Origin: CAVTWJ01 sp963849485 | GTDB taxonomy: Bacteria > Oederibacteriota > Muellerivitia > Muellerivitales > Muellerivitaceae | Assembly: GCA_963849485.1 (NCBI GenBank) | Contig: CAWKIF010000079.1 | Coordinates: 186,001-250,000 of the forward strand | Direction of reading: 5' to 3' | DNA length: 64,000 bases | Shown here: one piece after another, positions 18,857 through 27,498 of the stretch | Position numbering within the stretch: the stretch's first letter is position 1 | Layout of the letters: every line of letters begins with the position of its first letter | Made by a program: the position numbers and the translations under genes | The notes under the pieces: model-generated | The model's input: the letters and a program-made list of their open reading frames with translations, nothing else | The model's database searches: none | What the model was told of the DNA's origin: nothing

Positions 18857-19293
18857 CGCTTATTTTTTTCAATCGGATGGTGCCACTTCAACTTAGGGAA
18901 CCTAGAAAAATCGCGGTCGGTTGTAACCCAGTCCGCCCCATTTTCTACGGCTAGAGCGGCATGGAAGGCGTCTGAAACCATGTTGCCTTTTGCGTCGACC
19001 GCAACCGAAAGTTCTTTAAATATTTCCCAGTGCCTTGGGCCGGGCGTGACAGAAATGCATTGTGGTTCCTGTCTTATTGCGTCAGCAAAACGCCAAGCTT
19101 CAATCAGTGGGCTAGGAGGATTGAAAATCCGGGGGTGGGTAACAATTCGCAAAAATCCACTTAAGACCAAATCAGAAATTCCGAAAGTCTGGCCGCTTTC
19201 CAAAAGTGAATCAAGCCATTTACGGCATTCCGCGTGATTTGGGGAATCCTTCCGATAAGCATATACGAGTACATTAACGTCCGGAATAATCAT
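18853..19293 (-). CDS. PIN-domain toxin (VapC family), second copy
   Basis: 146 aa, starting MIIPDVNVLVYAYRKDSPNH. Conserved acidic residues of PIN nucleases are visible: D5, E at about 48 is replaced by an S/D-rich stretch (GISDLVLSGFLRIVTHPRIF), and VSDAFHAALA plus WVTTDRDFSRFP near the C-terminus. The THPRIFNPP stretch places it in the VapC subgroup with TA_VapC-like PIN fold. The start overlaps the antitoxin gene upstream, and its stop overlaps the bioD start by four bases, so the toxin pair and bioD are probably cotranscribed. Confidence 0.87.
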   Translation of the reverse strand: MIIPDVNVLVYAYRKDSPNHAECRKWLDSLLESGQTFGISDLVLSGFLRIVTHPRIFNPPSPLIEAWRFADAIRQEPQCISVTPGPRHWEIFKELSVAVDAKGNMVSDAFHAALAVENGADWVTTDRDFSRFPKLKWHHPIEKNKR

Positions 19294-19531
19294 GAGAATC
19301 CATCAGATCTAACAAAGCACTGCTATCATCCAAGTCAACACCCGGTTGCAGACCCTTTCCGTCGAAAATCGGTAGTTTTGCCCGAGGACTCTTGGCGGCT
19401 ATTGGGTCGCGGCGTGAGATCGTCTCCCGCAAAGCGTCCTCAATGACGGCTGTCAAAGTCCGATGGGTTTTGACTGCGAGTTGCTTTGCCTTTTGATAAA
19501 GATGGTCGTTTAATTGCAATGTTGTTCTCAT
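19274..19531 (-). CDS. Ribbon-helix-helix-type antitoxin (VapB-like)
   Basis: From the chosen ATG at 19531 the protein reads MRTTLQLNDHLYQKAKQLAV, a typical ribbon-helix-helix N-terminus (MRTTLxLxDxLxxxAKxLA) that binds operator DNA. The acidic C-terminal tail (PGVDLDDSSALLDLMD) would neutralise the partner PIN toxin. It overlaps the toxin gene by 20 nt. An upstream in-frame ATG at 19567 would add 12 residues but is a poorer match to the family. Confidence 0.83.
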   Translation of the reverse strand: MRTTLQLNDHLYQKAKQLAVKTHRTLTAVIEDALRETISRRDPIAAKSPRAKLPIFDGKGLQPGVDLDDSSALLDLMDSHDYSGR

Positions 19532-19575
19532 GCATAAAAGCATATAGCTTACGCATACATATGTCAATTCTGGCT

Positions 19576-20730
19576 TTATAGCTTTTTAAACGCATTAAAG
19601 AGTTTTTCAATATCCTCGTCTGTATGTGCCGCCGAGACAGACAATCTCAGCCTGGCTGTACCTTTCGGCACCGTGGGTGGACGGATCGCTACCACTAAGA
19701 TGCCCTCTTCCAACAGTTTTTCGGACATCTTTAGGGCTTCCTCATTCTCACCCACGATGATCGGCATGATCGGCCCGGCGCCTCTGGGTATCTCATAGCC
19801 CAAGGCCCGCAAGCCATCCCTGACCTTTTTGGCGTTCTCCCAAAGCTTTTCCACCCTTTGGGGTTCTTGTTGCAATACCTCCAAAGCGCCCAAGGATGCC
19901 CCGCAAACCGACGGGGGCAGGCCCGTTGTATATATGAAGGTTCGGGCATGATTGACCAGAGATTCGATGAAAAGTTTCGGCCCGCAAATGAACCCGCCCA
20001 TGCTTCCCAAGGCTTTGCTATAGGTGCCCATAACCACCGCCGGGAAATGCTTTAAGGGGAAATGATGGGTAATGCCCTCTCCCCCTGGTCCCAAGACCCC
20101 TGTCCCGTGGGCGTCATCCACCATCACGAGGGCGTCATACTCATGGGCCAGGTTGGTGAGCTTCAAGAGGGGCACTAGGTCGCCATCCATACTGAAAAGC
20201 GCGTCCGTCACCACCAGTTTCCTCAGGTATTTCCCGGCCCGTTCCAATTGTTTCTTCAAGTCCTCTAAATCAAGGTGGTCATAAACCAAAAACTTGGCCT
20301 TGGATTGGCGGCAGGCGTCGATCAAGCTGGCATGGTTGAGCCGATCACACAGGACAGCGTCTTTTTCCCCCACTAGGCCGCAGACGGCTGCTAGGTTGGC
20401 CATATAGCCAGTGGGGAATGCCAGGCAGGCTTCCGAGCCCTTGAAGTTGGCCGTGATTTCTTCCAATTGCATGTGGATAGGAAAATGTCCCGACACCAAC
20501 CGAGAGGCCCGTGCCGAGGCCCCATAGCGGATCAGGGCCCGTTGGGATCTTTCCAAAACCGTTGGATGGTCCGCCAGCCCCAGGTAATTGTTGGTGCAGA
20601 AAAGGACGCAATCCTTCCCATTCACCGAAGCCCTCATGCCGCCTAAAGGCTCCACCACCCTCAGCCTTCGCCGAAGGCTTTGGGCCTCTAATTCGTGGAT
20701 TTCTTCGTGTAGATCATCAATCCAGCTCAA
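19576..20730 (-). CDS. bioF: 8-amino-7-oxononanoate synthase
   Basis: BioF condenses pimeloyl-ACP (or -CoA) with alanine in the first ring-forming step of biotin synthesis. It is a 384-residue fold-type I PLP enzyme, with FCTNNYLGLADHP, VDDAHGTGVLGPGG and the Schiff-base lysine in TYSKALGSMGGF. The start is a TTG at 20730 preceded by GAGG (in CGAGGTTTGCA). An IS256 element is inserted beginning at 20742, only 11 nt upstream of the start, separating the gene from its former promoter region, so expression probably depends on read-through or on a promoter in the element. Confidence 0.94.
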   Translation of the reverse strand: MSWIDDLHEEIHELEAQSLRRRLRVVEPLGGMRASVNGKDCVLFCTNNYLGLADHPTVLERSQRALIRYGASARASRLVSGHFPIHMQLEEITANFKGSEACLAFPTGYMANLAAVCGLVGEKDAVLCDRLNHASLIDACRQSKAKFLVYDHLDLEDLKKQLERAGKYLRKLVVTDALFSMDGDLVPLLKLTNLAHEYDALVMVDDAHGTGVLGPGGEGITHHFPLKHFPAVVMGTYSKALGSMGGFICGPKLFIESLVNHARTFIYTTGLPPSVCGASLGALEVLQQEPQRVEKLWENAKKVRDGLRALGYEIPRGAGPIMPIIVGENEEALKMSEKLLEEGILVVAIRPPTVPKGTARLRLSVSAAHTDEDIEKLFNAFKKL

Positions 20731-20773
20731 TGCAAACCTCGGCCGCGTAAATTAGGAGGGTGTAAAAGGAAGC

Positions 20774-20833
20774 GGGCGTAACATGGTGTTTGTTCAGGAC
20801 ACCATATCCTTTTAGTGAAAGGACGTTACGCCC
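20774..20833 (+). promoter_or_regulatory. Long hairpin in the IS256 transposase leader
   Basis: GGGCGTAAC (20774-20782) pairs perfectly with GTTACGCCC (20825-20833), directly before the ATG, and an inner ATGGTGT/ACACCAT pair extends the stem. The putative ribosome site AAAGGA lies within it. Folding would hide the start, a common way for IS elements to limit translation from outside transcripts. Confidence 0.55.
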
Positions 20834-22054
20834 ATGAAGAATATACACCTAGTCTTGCAGGCCTTGGCAAGGGAGAAAACCCAAGCCATGGTCAAGTCGG
20901 CGGTCGGGAGCCGGGAGATCGGCCAATGGGTCGGGGAGGCTCTCAACCAACAGCTTTCCAAGGCCTTCAATGCCCAGTTGGAGAAGGAACGGGACGAGTT
21001 CTTAGGTAGTCAACCCTACGAAAGGCAGGAAAAACCTCGTTACCGTAATGGTTTCAAACAGGTTTTCGTGCCTGGATTTCTAGGCCGGTTGGAATTGAGA
21101 AAGCCTGTTTTGAGGAAGGGCAAAGGGTTCGTTTCCGAGACTTTGAAGGCCTTGAGGGAAGGCAGCCAAGCCCTGATGAGTTATCTGGGAATGAATTTCT
21201 GGTTGAAAGGGGCTTCTACCCGGTCGGTAGCGGCAGGGATGAACGAGGCCTTTGGAACGAAATGGTCGGCCAGCCACATTAGCCAGATGACCAATGCCTT
21301 GGAACCCACGTTGCGGGAATGGGAAAAGCGGCCCTTACCCGAAGGGATCCGATACCTGTACCTGGATGCGCTTTACCTAACGGTCAGGCGTCAGGAGACA
21401 GGGGTAAAACAAGCCTTACTGGTGGCTATCGGGGTGGACGGAAACCTGAAACGGCATTTTCTCGGGTACTTAGTGGGAGACCGGGAGAGCGAGGCTTCTT
21501 GGGAAGCCATGCTGGAAGACCTGTTGAACCGAGGCTTGGACAGGAAAAGTTTGAGGATGGTGGTGTCCGACGCCCATGCCGGGATTATCGCGGCGGTCGA
21601 AAAACGCTTGGGAGTAACCCACCAGCTTTGCGTCGTACACAAGATGAAGAACGTCCGTTTCCGGGTAGCCTGGAAGGACCAAAAGGCCTTCATGGCGGAT
21701 TTCAAGGCGGTGTATTGGGCCAAGAGCCGAGAAGAAGCCTTGGTGGCCTTGGGAAGCCTCAAAGCCAGGTGGTCCAAGACCTATCCCAAAGCCGTGGAGA
21801 TGACGGCAGAAAAATTTGACTCCTACACCCAATTTTTTCGGGAAGACCCTAAGTTCTGGCTCATCACCCGTTCCAGCAATCTCATAGAAAGGTTCAATCT
21901 GGAGCTGAGGAGAAGGCTGAGGCCGGCGGGGATGATGCAAAATGAATTGGAATTAACCAAATTGGTTTGGGCAGTGGCAGATGCCCAACAACAAAGATGG
22001 AATAGACTTAAAGTCCACACCTCAAGAAAGGAGACAGAAGCTCAAGCTGCTTGA
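20834..22054 (+). CDS. IS256-family (mutator type) transposase
   Basis: 406 aa, full length and in frame. The DDE residues can be assigned to YLYLDALYLTVR, MVVSDAHAGI and the SSNLIERFNLELRRR region. The CVVHKMKNVR stretch near residue 270 is the family C/H signature (C-2H). DDE transposases of this family cut and paste via circular intermediates with 8-9 bp target duplications. The leader hairpin lies just upstream. It is likely functional as written. Confidence 0.95.
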   Translation: MKNIHLVLQALAREKTQAMVKSAVGSREIGQWVGEALNQQLSKAFNAQLEKERDEFLGSQPYERQEKPRYRNGFKQVFVPGFLGRLELRKPVLRKGKGFVSETLKALREGSQALMSYLGMNFWLKGASTRSVAAGMNEAFGTKWSASHISQMTNALEPTLREWEKRPLPEGIRYLYLDALYLTVRRQETGVKQALLVAIGVDGNLKRHFLGYLVGDRESEASWEAMLEDLLNRGLDRKSLRMVVSDAHAGIIAAVEKRLGVTHQLCVVHKMKNVRFRVAWKDQKAFMADFKAVYWAKSREEALVALGSLKARWSKTYPKAVEMTAEKFDSYTQFFREDPKFWLITRSSNLIERFNLELRRRLRPAGMMQNELELTKLVWAVADAQQQRWNRLKVHTSRKETEAQAA

Positions 22055-22201
22055 TCCAGGCGCCCGTGGAAATTTACACCCAAATTCTTGACGCGGGCCA
22101 AACCTCGATGTATAGTTTTCACCACTTCAATTTTATTTGCCACGACGGGTCCCAATTGTGGAAAAGAATCAAATTCTACTTATCCTCGTAAGATCATTTT
22201 C

Positions 22202-22783
22202 TTAAAATTTATCAAACAACTTTATAACTTCACTTTTTATTTCCTTAATCTGTTCTTCTCGCTCGGCTTCAAGAAGGTACATCCTTTTTCCGTTTTCCAG
22301 AACAATAAACAATATATGAGCCGTCCATCTAAAAGTACCCATCCGTGTAGATTTTTGTTCTCTTTCTCCTGAAGTAATCTCGAAAGCCTTAATCTCTTTC
22401 CGTAATATTTTACGATTCACCATCTTTCCCTTAATTAATTCAATTGATAAATCATTTCCATTGAAAACTATTTTTCGTTTTCGAAATAAGAAAGTAAATA
22501 TCTTGTACAGTCCATACAAGAATAAAATGCCAACTGCAATGAGAATTAAGAACGGAAAACGGTCCAGAAACGGAAAACGCTCTAACGAGTTTGGATCTTT
22601 GGAATATTCATAAAAAGTATAGGGCGCTAAAATAAAGCAAATAACGATTGATGTAAGAATTGTTTCATACGAATTTTCGCAAGAAATTGTTTTTTCTGTT
22701 TTTTTGACTGAAAAAGGCTGTAAACCATAATTTTCATGACCTAAATAAGCCATCTGGTCTTTTATTGTAGTTATCTCAGGCAT
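22202..22783 (-). CDS. Hypothetical membrane protein with PH-like C-terminal domain
   Basis: I do not recognise a named family. About 193 aa, with two membrane segments near residues 43-58 (TILTSIVICFILAPYTF) and 80-97 (LILIAVGILFLYGLYKIF). These are followed by a beta-rich cytoplasmic region (KIVFNGNDLSIELIKGK, ILFIVLENGKRMYLLEA) that resembles a bacterial PH domain as in YcxB-like proteins. The DNA is clearly more AT-rich than its neighbours, which suggests acquisition. The ATG at 22783 is used; a GTG directly before it is also possible and no clear ribosome site is seen. Confidence 0.65.
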   Translation of the reverse strand: MPEITTIKDQMAYLGHENYGLQPFSVKKTEKTISCENSYETILTSIVICFILAPYTFYEYSKDPNSLERFPFLDRFPFLILIAVGILFLYGLYKIFTFLFRKRKIVFNGNDLSIELIKGKMVNRKILRKEIKAFEITSGEREQKSTRMGTFRWTAHILFIVLENGKRMYLLEAEREEQIKEIKSEVIKLFDKF

Positions 22784-22837
22784 CACTAAATTTTACATTC
22801 AAAAAGGTTGTCCATGAAGGGTTCCCCTCGCGAATGC

Positions 22838-23194
22838 TTAATAAGCCGTCCAACCTTTTTTCTTCAACTCCTCAAGCCAAATCTTTTCAAGCGCTTTGAG
22901 GTCTTCCCCGGGGTCCCAGCCTTGTTCATCCTTTGGCTTCAAGGTATCCAAAACAGTGAACTCAAAGGTGTCCGCGCCTTGGGATCGATAATCTTCCATG
23001 ACCTTGGGGTTCTTCAATAGGAGATCATTGGATTTTCCCATTTTCAGAACGGCTTTATGGAGGTTTAGGGAACCCACGAGATTACGGCTGGCCCCGATGA
23101 TGAACCCATTGGTCTTTGTATTTCGAACCAGAAAAACACCCATTGGGATGGGCGTATCCTTGTATTGTTTTTTAAGTTCAGCCTTCGTTTTCAA
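22838..23194 (-). CDS. GIY-YIG-like family protein
   Basis: 118 aa. The core MGVFLVRNTKTNGFIIGASR corresponds to the GIY-YIG fold motif, with GVF in place of GIY and FIIG in place of YIG. It continues NLVGSLNLHKAVLKMGKSND and ends LKALEKIWLEELKKKGWTAY. Small stand-alone proteins of this type occur across bacteria and have no settled role. It is unlikely to be an efficient nuclease because the first tyrosine is Phe. Not obviously operonic with neighbours. Confidence 0.7.
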   Translation of the reverse strand: MKTKAELKKQYKDTPIPMGVFLVRNTKTNGFIIGASRNLVGSLNLHKAVLKMGKSNDLLLKNPKVMEDYRSQGADTFEFTVLDTLKPKDEQGWDPGEDLKALEKIWLEELKKKGWTAY

Positions 23195-23337
23195 GACAAA
23201 CTCCTATTTTTCATTTGCTATTGTCCAATATGGGTCCACAACTCGAACAACGCCTCGGGGATCAGATCAAATCTTCAATAATTCTGTTTCCTGTAATTGT
23301 CGAAAAAAACGGCCGGGGAGACTGACAACCTTCATCG

Positions 23338-23619
23338 TCAGCGATCTTTTCTTCCTGTCGCGATCTGAGCGTTAATTTCTTTCAATGTCATCTTGGAAGT
23401 GCCCTTGGTCACGGAACGGTTTTGCATCCTTTCCACGGCGATCATAGCCCGAACTTGACGCAAGGCGGCAAGTGAATCCTCCACGTTATCCTCTGAAACC
23501 GCCGAAACTAGGGCAATTGGCTTTCCATTGGAAGTTAGAAAGAAATCTTTCTCGCGGGCCAAGTCGCTCCATATTTTTCCGGATTTGACGCGAAAATCAC
23601 GAACAGATACAAATTTCAT
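23338..23619 (-). CDS. Orphan Phd/YefM-type antitoxin
   Basis: From the ATG at 23619, preceded by a strong AAAGGAGG, the protein reads MKFVSVRDFRVKSGKIWSDL and continues FFLTSNGKPIALVSAV, the Phd/YefM antitoxin fold. Directly downstream, overlapping-type spacing would place a toxin start, and an ATG (MKVVSLPG...) does follow 3 nt after the stop, but that frame ends after 22 codons. A PIN or RelE toxin seems to have been lost, leaving the antitoxin alone. Confidence 0.75.
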   Translation of the reverse strand: MKFVSVRDFRVKSGKIWSDLAREKDFFLTSNGKPIALVSAVSEDNVEDSLAALRQVRAMIAVERMQNRSVTKGTSKMTLKEINAQIATGRKDR

Positions 23620-23697
23620 AAGAGCCTCCTTTGAACGGGTACCATTAGTGTACACAGTTGGTACTCAATTCTCAGCATTTCAAAGCGATGTCCACAA

Positions 23698-24057
23698 TCA
23701 CTTCTTAGCGGTCTTCAAACCCGTGATATAGGTGGATAAAAAGATAAGCCCAAAAGGGATCCAGGTTCCCAGCAAACTCTTGAACATATCCAGGCTTTTA
23801 AGGATCACCAACGCCACCAGGAAAAAATCCATAAACACGATGAAGGATACAAAGATAACCGCAGTTGAGAGGGGTTTGGTATAGCGGAAATGTCGGTGGT
23901 AATGGTAGGAAAGAAAGGCAAAAGCTAAGGGCCCGCCGATGGCATGGATGATCAGGACTTTGTTCAACGGCAAGAACGCCTGACCGATTCCCATGATGGC
24001 GGCACAAATGGCCCAACCAACGAATGAATACAAAAGGATGATGAGGATTTTTTTCAT
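23698..24057 (-). CDS. Small integral membrane protein
   Basis: 119 aa, with about four predicted membrane segments (ILIILLYSFVGWAICAAIM; VLIIHAIGGPLAFAFLSYHY; TAVIFVSFIVFMDFFLVALV; LGTWIPFGLIFLSTYITG). I do not know its function. The ATG at 24057 overlaps the stop of the C_GCAxxG_C_C gene (ATGA), so the two are coupled and may act together. A longer frame to 24099 adds only shadow residues. Confidence 0.75.
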   Translation of the reverse strand: MKKILIILLYSFVGWAICAAIMGIGQAFLPLNKVLIIHAIGGPLAFAFLSYHYHRHFRYTKPLSTAVIFVSFIVFMDFFLVALVILKSLDMFKSLLGTWIPFGLIFLSTYITGLKTAKK

Positions 24058-24482
24058 TCGCCCAATAGTTCCACGGCGCTGGCCACCAGTTGAGGGCAAA
24101 GGGTGGTGGTAAGTTTGCGTTCTGCGGCATATTGTGCCCCTTCCGGGGTGCCGATCTCACAGCCCAAGAGTTCCCGGCAGATGACCGAGCCGTTTCGTCT
24201 CTCAAATTCAGCCATGAACTTTCCGGCCATATCGTAATTCATCTTTTTGGCCGGGGTATCACCCTCGGTCACCATACCGTGCCGGAGCCCCAAGACCATC
24301 AAACCGCCCGTGACCGCGCCGCAGGTTTCACCCCGGCGGGCCATCCCCGCCCCGAAGCTTCCGGCGATCCGCAGGCATGCCTCTTTTTTTAACCCGGCTT
24401 CCATGCCAAAAGCGCAAAAGACGCTTTGGGAGCAATTGAACCCCTTCAGAAACAGATCCAAAGCCACTTCAGATTTGCTCAT
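24054..24482 (-). CDS. C_GCAxxG_C_C family protein (putative redox protein)
   Basis: 142 aa with the family's spaced cysteines: FNCSQSVFCAFG, GETCGAVTGGLMVLG, CRELLGCEIGT and TTLCPQL. Members of this family are thought to bind a metal or redox centre and are common in anaerobes, but their reaction is not established. It is cytoplasmic by sequence, and coupled to the downstream membrane protein. Between it and the arsenic operon lies a palindromic element. Confidence 0.85.
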   Translation of the reverse strand: MSKSEVALDLFLKGFNCSQSVFCAFGMEAGLKKEACLRIAGSFGAGMARRGETCGAVTGGLMVLGLRHGMVTEGDTPAKKMNYDMAGKFMAEFERRNGSVICRELLGCEIGTPEGAQYAAERKLTTTLCPQLVASAVELLGE

Positions 24483-24497
24483 AACACAGCCTCTTAA

Positions 24498-24672
24498 CTC
24501 AACTTTGGCAAATTCAGTCTGGACACACTATGTCTCCCCCTCTGAAAGAGGGGGAAAAAGGGGGAGTTAGCCTTTTCTCGCTTCTTTACCAACGACTAAT
24601 ACCCCCACCCCCCTTTTTCAAAGGGGGGAATTGGCGTTCACGACGCGTTTTTCAAGTTTTGCCAAAGTTGAG
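24498..24672. repeat. MITE-like element with 15-bp perfect inverted ends
   Basis: CTCAACTTTGGCAAA (24498-24512) and TTTGCCAAAGTTGAG (24658-24672) are perfect inverted repeats around a 145-bp core that contains C-rich and G-rich tracts (CCCCCTCTGAAAGAGGGGG). No coding sequence is inside. The structure fits a miniature transposable element between arsC and the preceding gene. Confidence 0.6.
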
Positions 24673-24675
24673 CTC

Positions 24676-25077
24676 TTAAATAGGATAACGCTCCTTGATT
24701 CTAGCCTTTATTTCATCCCGGATTTCCCGAAAACTTTGTAGTTTTTCCTCTTCGGTTTCTTTCCCCACCCCCGGGTCGGGCAGGCCCCAATGGAGCCTCT
24801 CCGCTTTTCCCAGAAAAACCGGGCATTCCTCCTCAGCGCAAAGAGTGATGACCGTGGCGACCGTGGAGGGTTCAATCTCATCCACCGACTTGGACCGGTT
24901 CTTCGAAATGTCGATGCCCAGCTCGGCCAATGCCTTGATGGCGAAGGGGTTCACCTTCGAGGGTTTGGACCCAGCGCTTTGGATTAATGCCTTATCCCCG
25001 AAATGGGCCTTGGCCAGGCCTTCGGCCATTTGGCTCCGGGCGGAATTGCCGACGCAAAGAAAGAGGATTTTTTCCAT
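24676..25077 (-). CDS. arsC: Arsenate reductase, low-molecular-weight phosphatase type (downstream copy)
   Basis: 133 aa from the ATG at 25077, which follows AGGAG. The phosphatase P-loop C-X5-R is CVGNSAR at residues 8-14, followed by SQMAEG. The redox pair expected in thioredoxin-coupled ArsC lies in LCAEEECPVF, and the catalytic Asp in GLPDPG. It reduces arsenate to arsenite for export. It is the last gene of the arsenic operon and follows the ACR3 stop directly. The operon carries a second, divergent copy at 27047-27487. Confidence 0.88.
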   Translation of the reverse strand: MEKILFLCVGNSARSQMAEGLAKAHFGDKALIQSAGSKPSKVNPFAIKALAELGIDISKNRSKSVDEIEPSTVATVITLCAEEECPVFLGKAERLHWGLPDPGVGKETEEEKLQSFREIRDEIKARIKERYPI

Positions 25078-25078
25078 C

Positions 25079-26175
<1,097 letters not shown>

Positions 26176-26194
<19 letters not shown>

Positions 26195-27027
26195 ACCGTC
26201 ACGCTGAAGATGCCGACGCCCTTGGCTTCCAAATCCCGCAGTTCCGTTTCCGTGACGTATTTCAGGAGAATTTCCCGGGGTACTTCCACCGCGCGCTCTT
26301 TTTGAATCTTGATATCCTTAAACCCCGCCTGTTGGATGAGCCCCAAGTATTCGCCCTTTAACACCGCGCCCGATACGCAACCCACGTAAAGCTCGGCCTG
26401 CTCCCGCAATGCCGGGGGTAATTCAGCGCCCAGGACGATATCCGAAACGTTGAAATGCCCCCCGGGCTTGAGAACCCTAAAGATTTCCTGAAAAGCCTTG
26501 GCCTTGTCAGGCACCAGGTTGAGAACGCAATTGCTGATGACCACGTCCACGGCGTTTTCAGCCATGGGGAGAGCTTCAATTTCACCCAGGACGAAACCAA
26601 CGTTGGAATAACCAAGCTTTTGGTTGTTGGCCTTGGCCTTATCGACCATGGCGGGCGTCATGTCCACGCCGGTCACCCGGCCCTTGTCCCCGACGATCCG
26701 CCGGGCCACGAAAGCGTCGTTTCCAGCCCCGCTTCCCAGATCCAGCACATGATCGCCTTCTTTAATCCCGGCAAGCTCGGTGGGAAGACCGCAACCCAGC
26801 CCCAAATCCGCCTCAGGCTGGTAGCCCGGCAACTTGGCATAATCCTCCCCAATGAAGCTGTAGGAAAAACCGCCCTTGGCTTCCCCTCCCCCGCAACAGG
26901 AAGAGCCCTTGCCGGACTCCTCCATCCCACAGCAGGATGTGGGCTGGTCCGCTTCGGCGATCTGGGCGTATCTTTCCCGCACGGCGGATTTTATTTTTTC
27001 GGATTCAACTAGATTTTTTCCCATCAT
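26176..27027 (-). CDS. arsM: Arsenite methyltransferase
   Basis: ArsM methylates As(III) with SAM. The N-terminal part has two CC motifs (PTSCCGMEESGKGSSCCGGG, near residues 30-49), as in many ArsM proteins. The SAM site is VLDLGSGAGNDAFVA, followed by GVDMTPAMV; the conserved arsenic-binding cysteines are C in GLGCGLPTE, SNCVLNLVPDK and YVGCVSGA. The ATG at 27027 follows GGAGGAG; an upstream in-frame ATG lies inside arsC. About 283 aa, the normal length. Confidence 0.93.
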
Positions 27028-27046
27028 GAACTCCTCCGCGTAATTT

Positions 27047-27487
27047 TTATCCCTTGGACTCGGCAATGGCGGGAAAACCCTTTTCGGCGACTTCCTTGAA
27101 CTTCACGACGATCTCATCCCGCACCTTGCGGAATTCCGCCAGGATTTCCGGCGTCTCTTCTTCGGTCTGGGGCGGGTCGTCAAAAGGCCAGTAGAGCCTC
27201 CGGGATACGCCGGGGAAGATGGGACAGCGCTTATCGGCATCCGAACAAACGGTGACAATATAGCCGAAGTAATCCCCCAGAAAATCAACCACGTCTTTCG
27301 AGAATTGGTCCGAGATGTCGATCCCGATTTCCTTCATGACCTTGATGGCGTTCTTGTTGACATGGGTGGGCTCCAATCCCGCGCTTTCGACGATGAATTT
27401 GCCCTTTCCGTAATGCTTCAAGACCCCCTCGGCCATTTGCGACCGGCAGGAGTTTTTCGTGCAGAGAATCAAGACTTTTTGCGCCAT
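27047..27487 (-). CDS. arsC: Arsenate reductase, low-molecular-weight phosphatase type (promoter-proximal copy)
   Basis: 146 aa from the ATG at 27487, preceded by GGGGAGG. P-loop CTKNSCR (residues 9-15) then SQMAEG; the additional cysteines in VTVCSDADKRCPIFPG and the catalytic DDPP match thioredoxin-coupled ArsC. This copy keeps the canonical CxxNSCR, unlike the downstream copy. It follows merR by 11 nt. Two reductases in one operon may differ in electron donor or dosage. Confidence 0.92.
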   Translation of the reverse strand: MAQKVLILCTKNSCRSQMAEGVLKHYGKGKFIVESAGLEPTHVNKNAIKVMKEIGIDISDQFSKDVVDFLGDYFGYIVTVCSDADKRCPIFPGVSRRLYWPFDDPPQTEEETPEILAEFRKVRDEIVVKFKEVAEKGFPAIAESKG

Positions 27488-27498
27488 AACCGCCTCCC

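Larger units (their letters stand above)
20742..22099 (+). mobile_element. Intact IS256-family insertion sequence
   Basis: About 1.36 kb with one full-length transposase. The ends are related inverted repeats: left GCCGCGT-N10-GGGTGTAAAA, right (reverse complement) GGCCCGCGT-N10-GGGTGTAAAT. An exact 8-bp direct repeat AAACCTCG flanks it (20734-20741 and 22100-22107), the expected IS256 target duplication, showing a clean insertion. It sits between the bioF ribosome site and the sequence that used to lie upstream of bioF (now from 22108). A decayed relative lies inverted at 16741-18099. Confidence 0.9.

Noticed and set aside
16734..22108. Composite transposon carrying bioD and bioF
   Set aside because: Each IS256 copy has its own flanking target duplication, so the copies arrived separately; one is decayed.
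23195..23337. Short toxin gene downstream of the orphan antitoxin
   Set aside because: The frame after the antitoxin stop ends after 22 codons and shows no toxin motif; at most a relic.
24520..24640. CRISPR-like alternation of C and G tracts
   Set aside because: There are no regularly spaced identical repeats; it is the core of a single inverted-repeat element.
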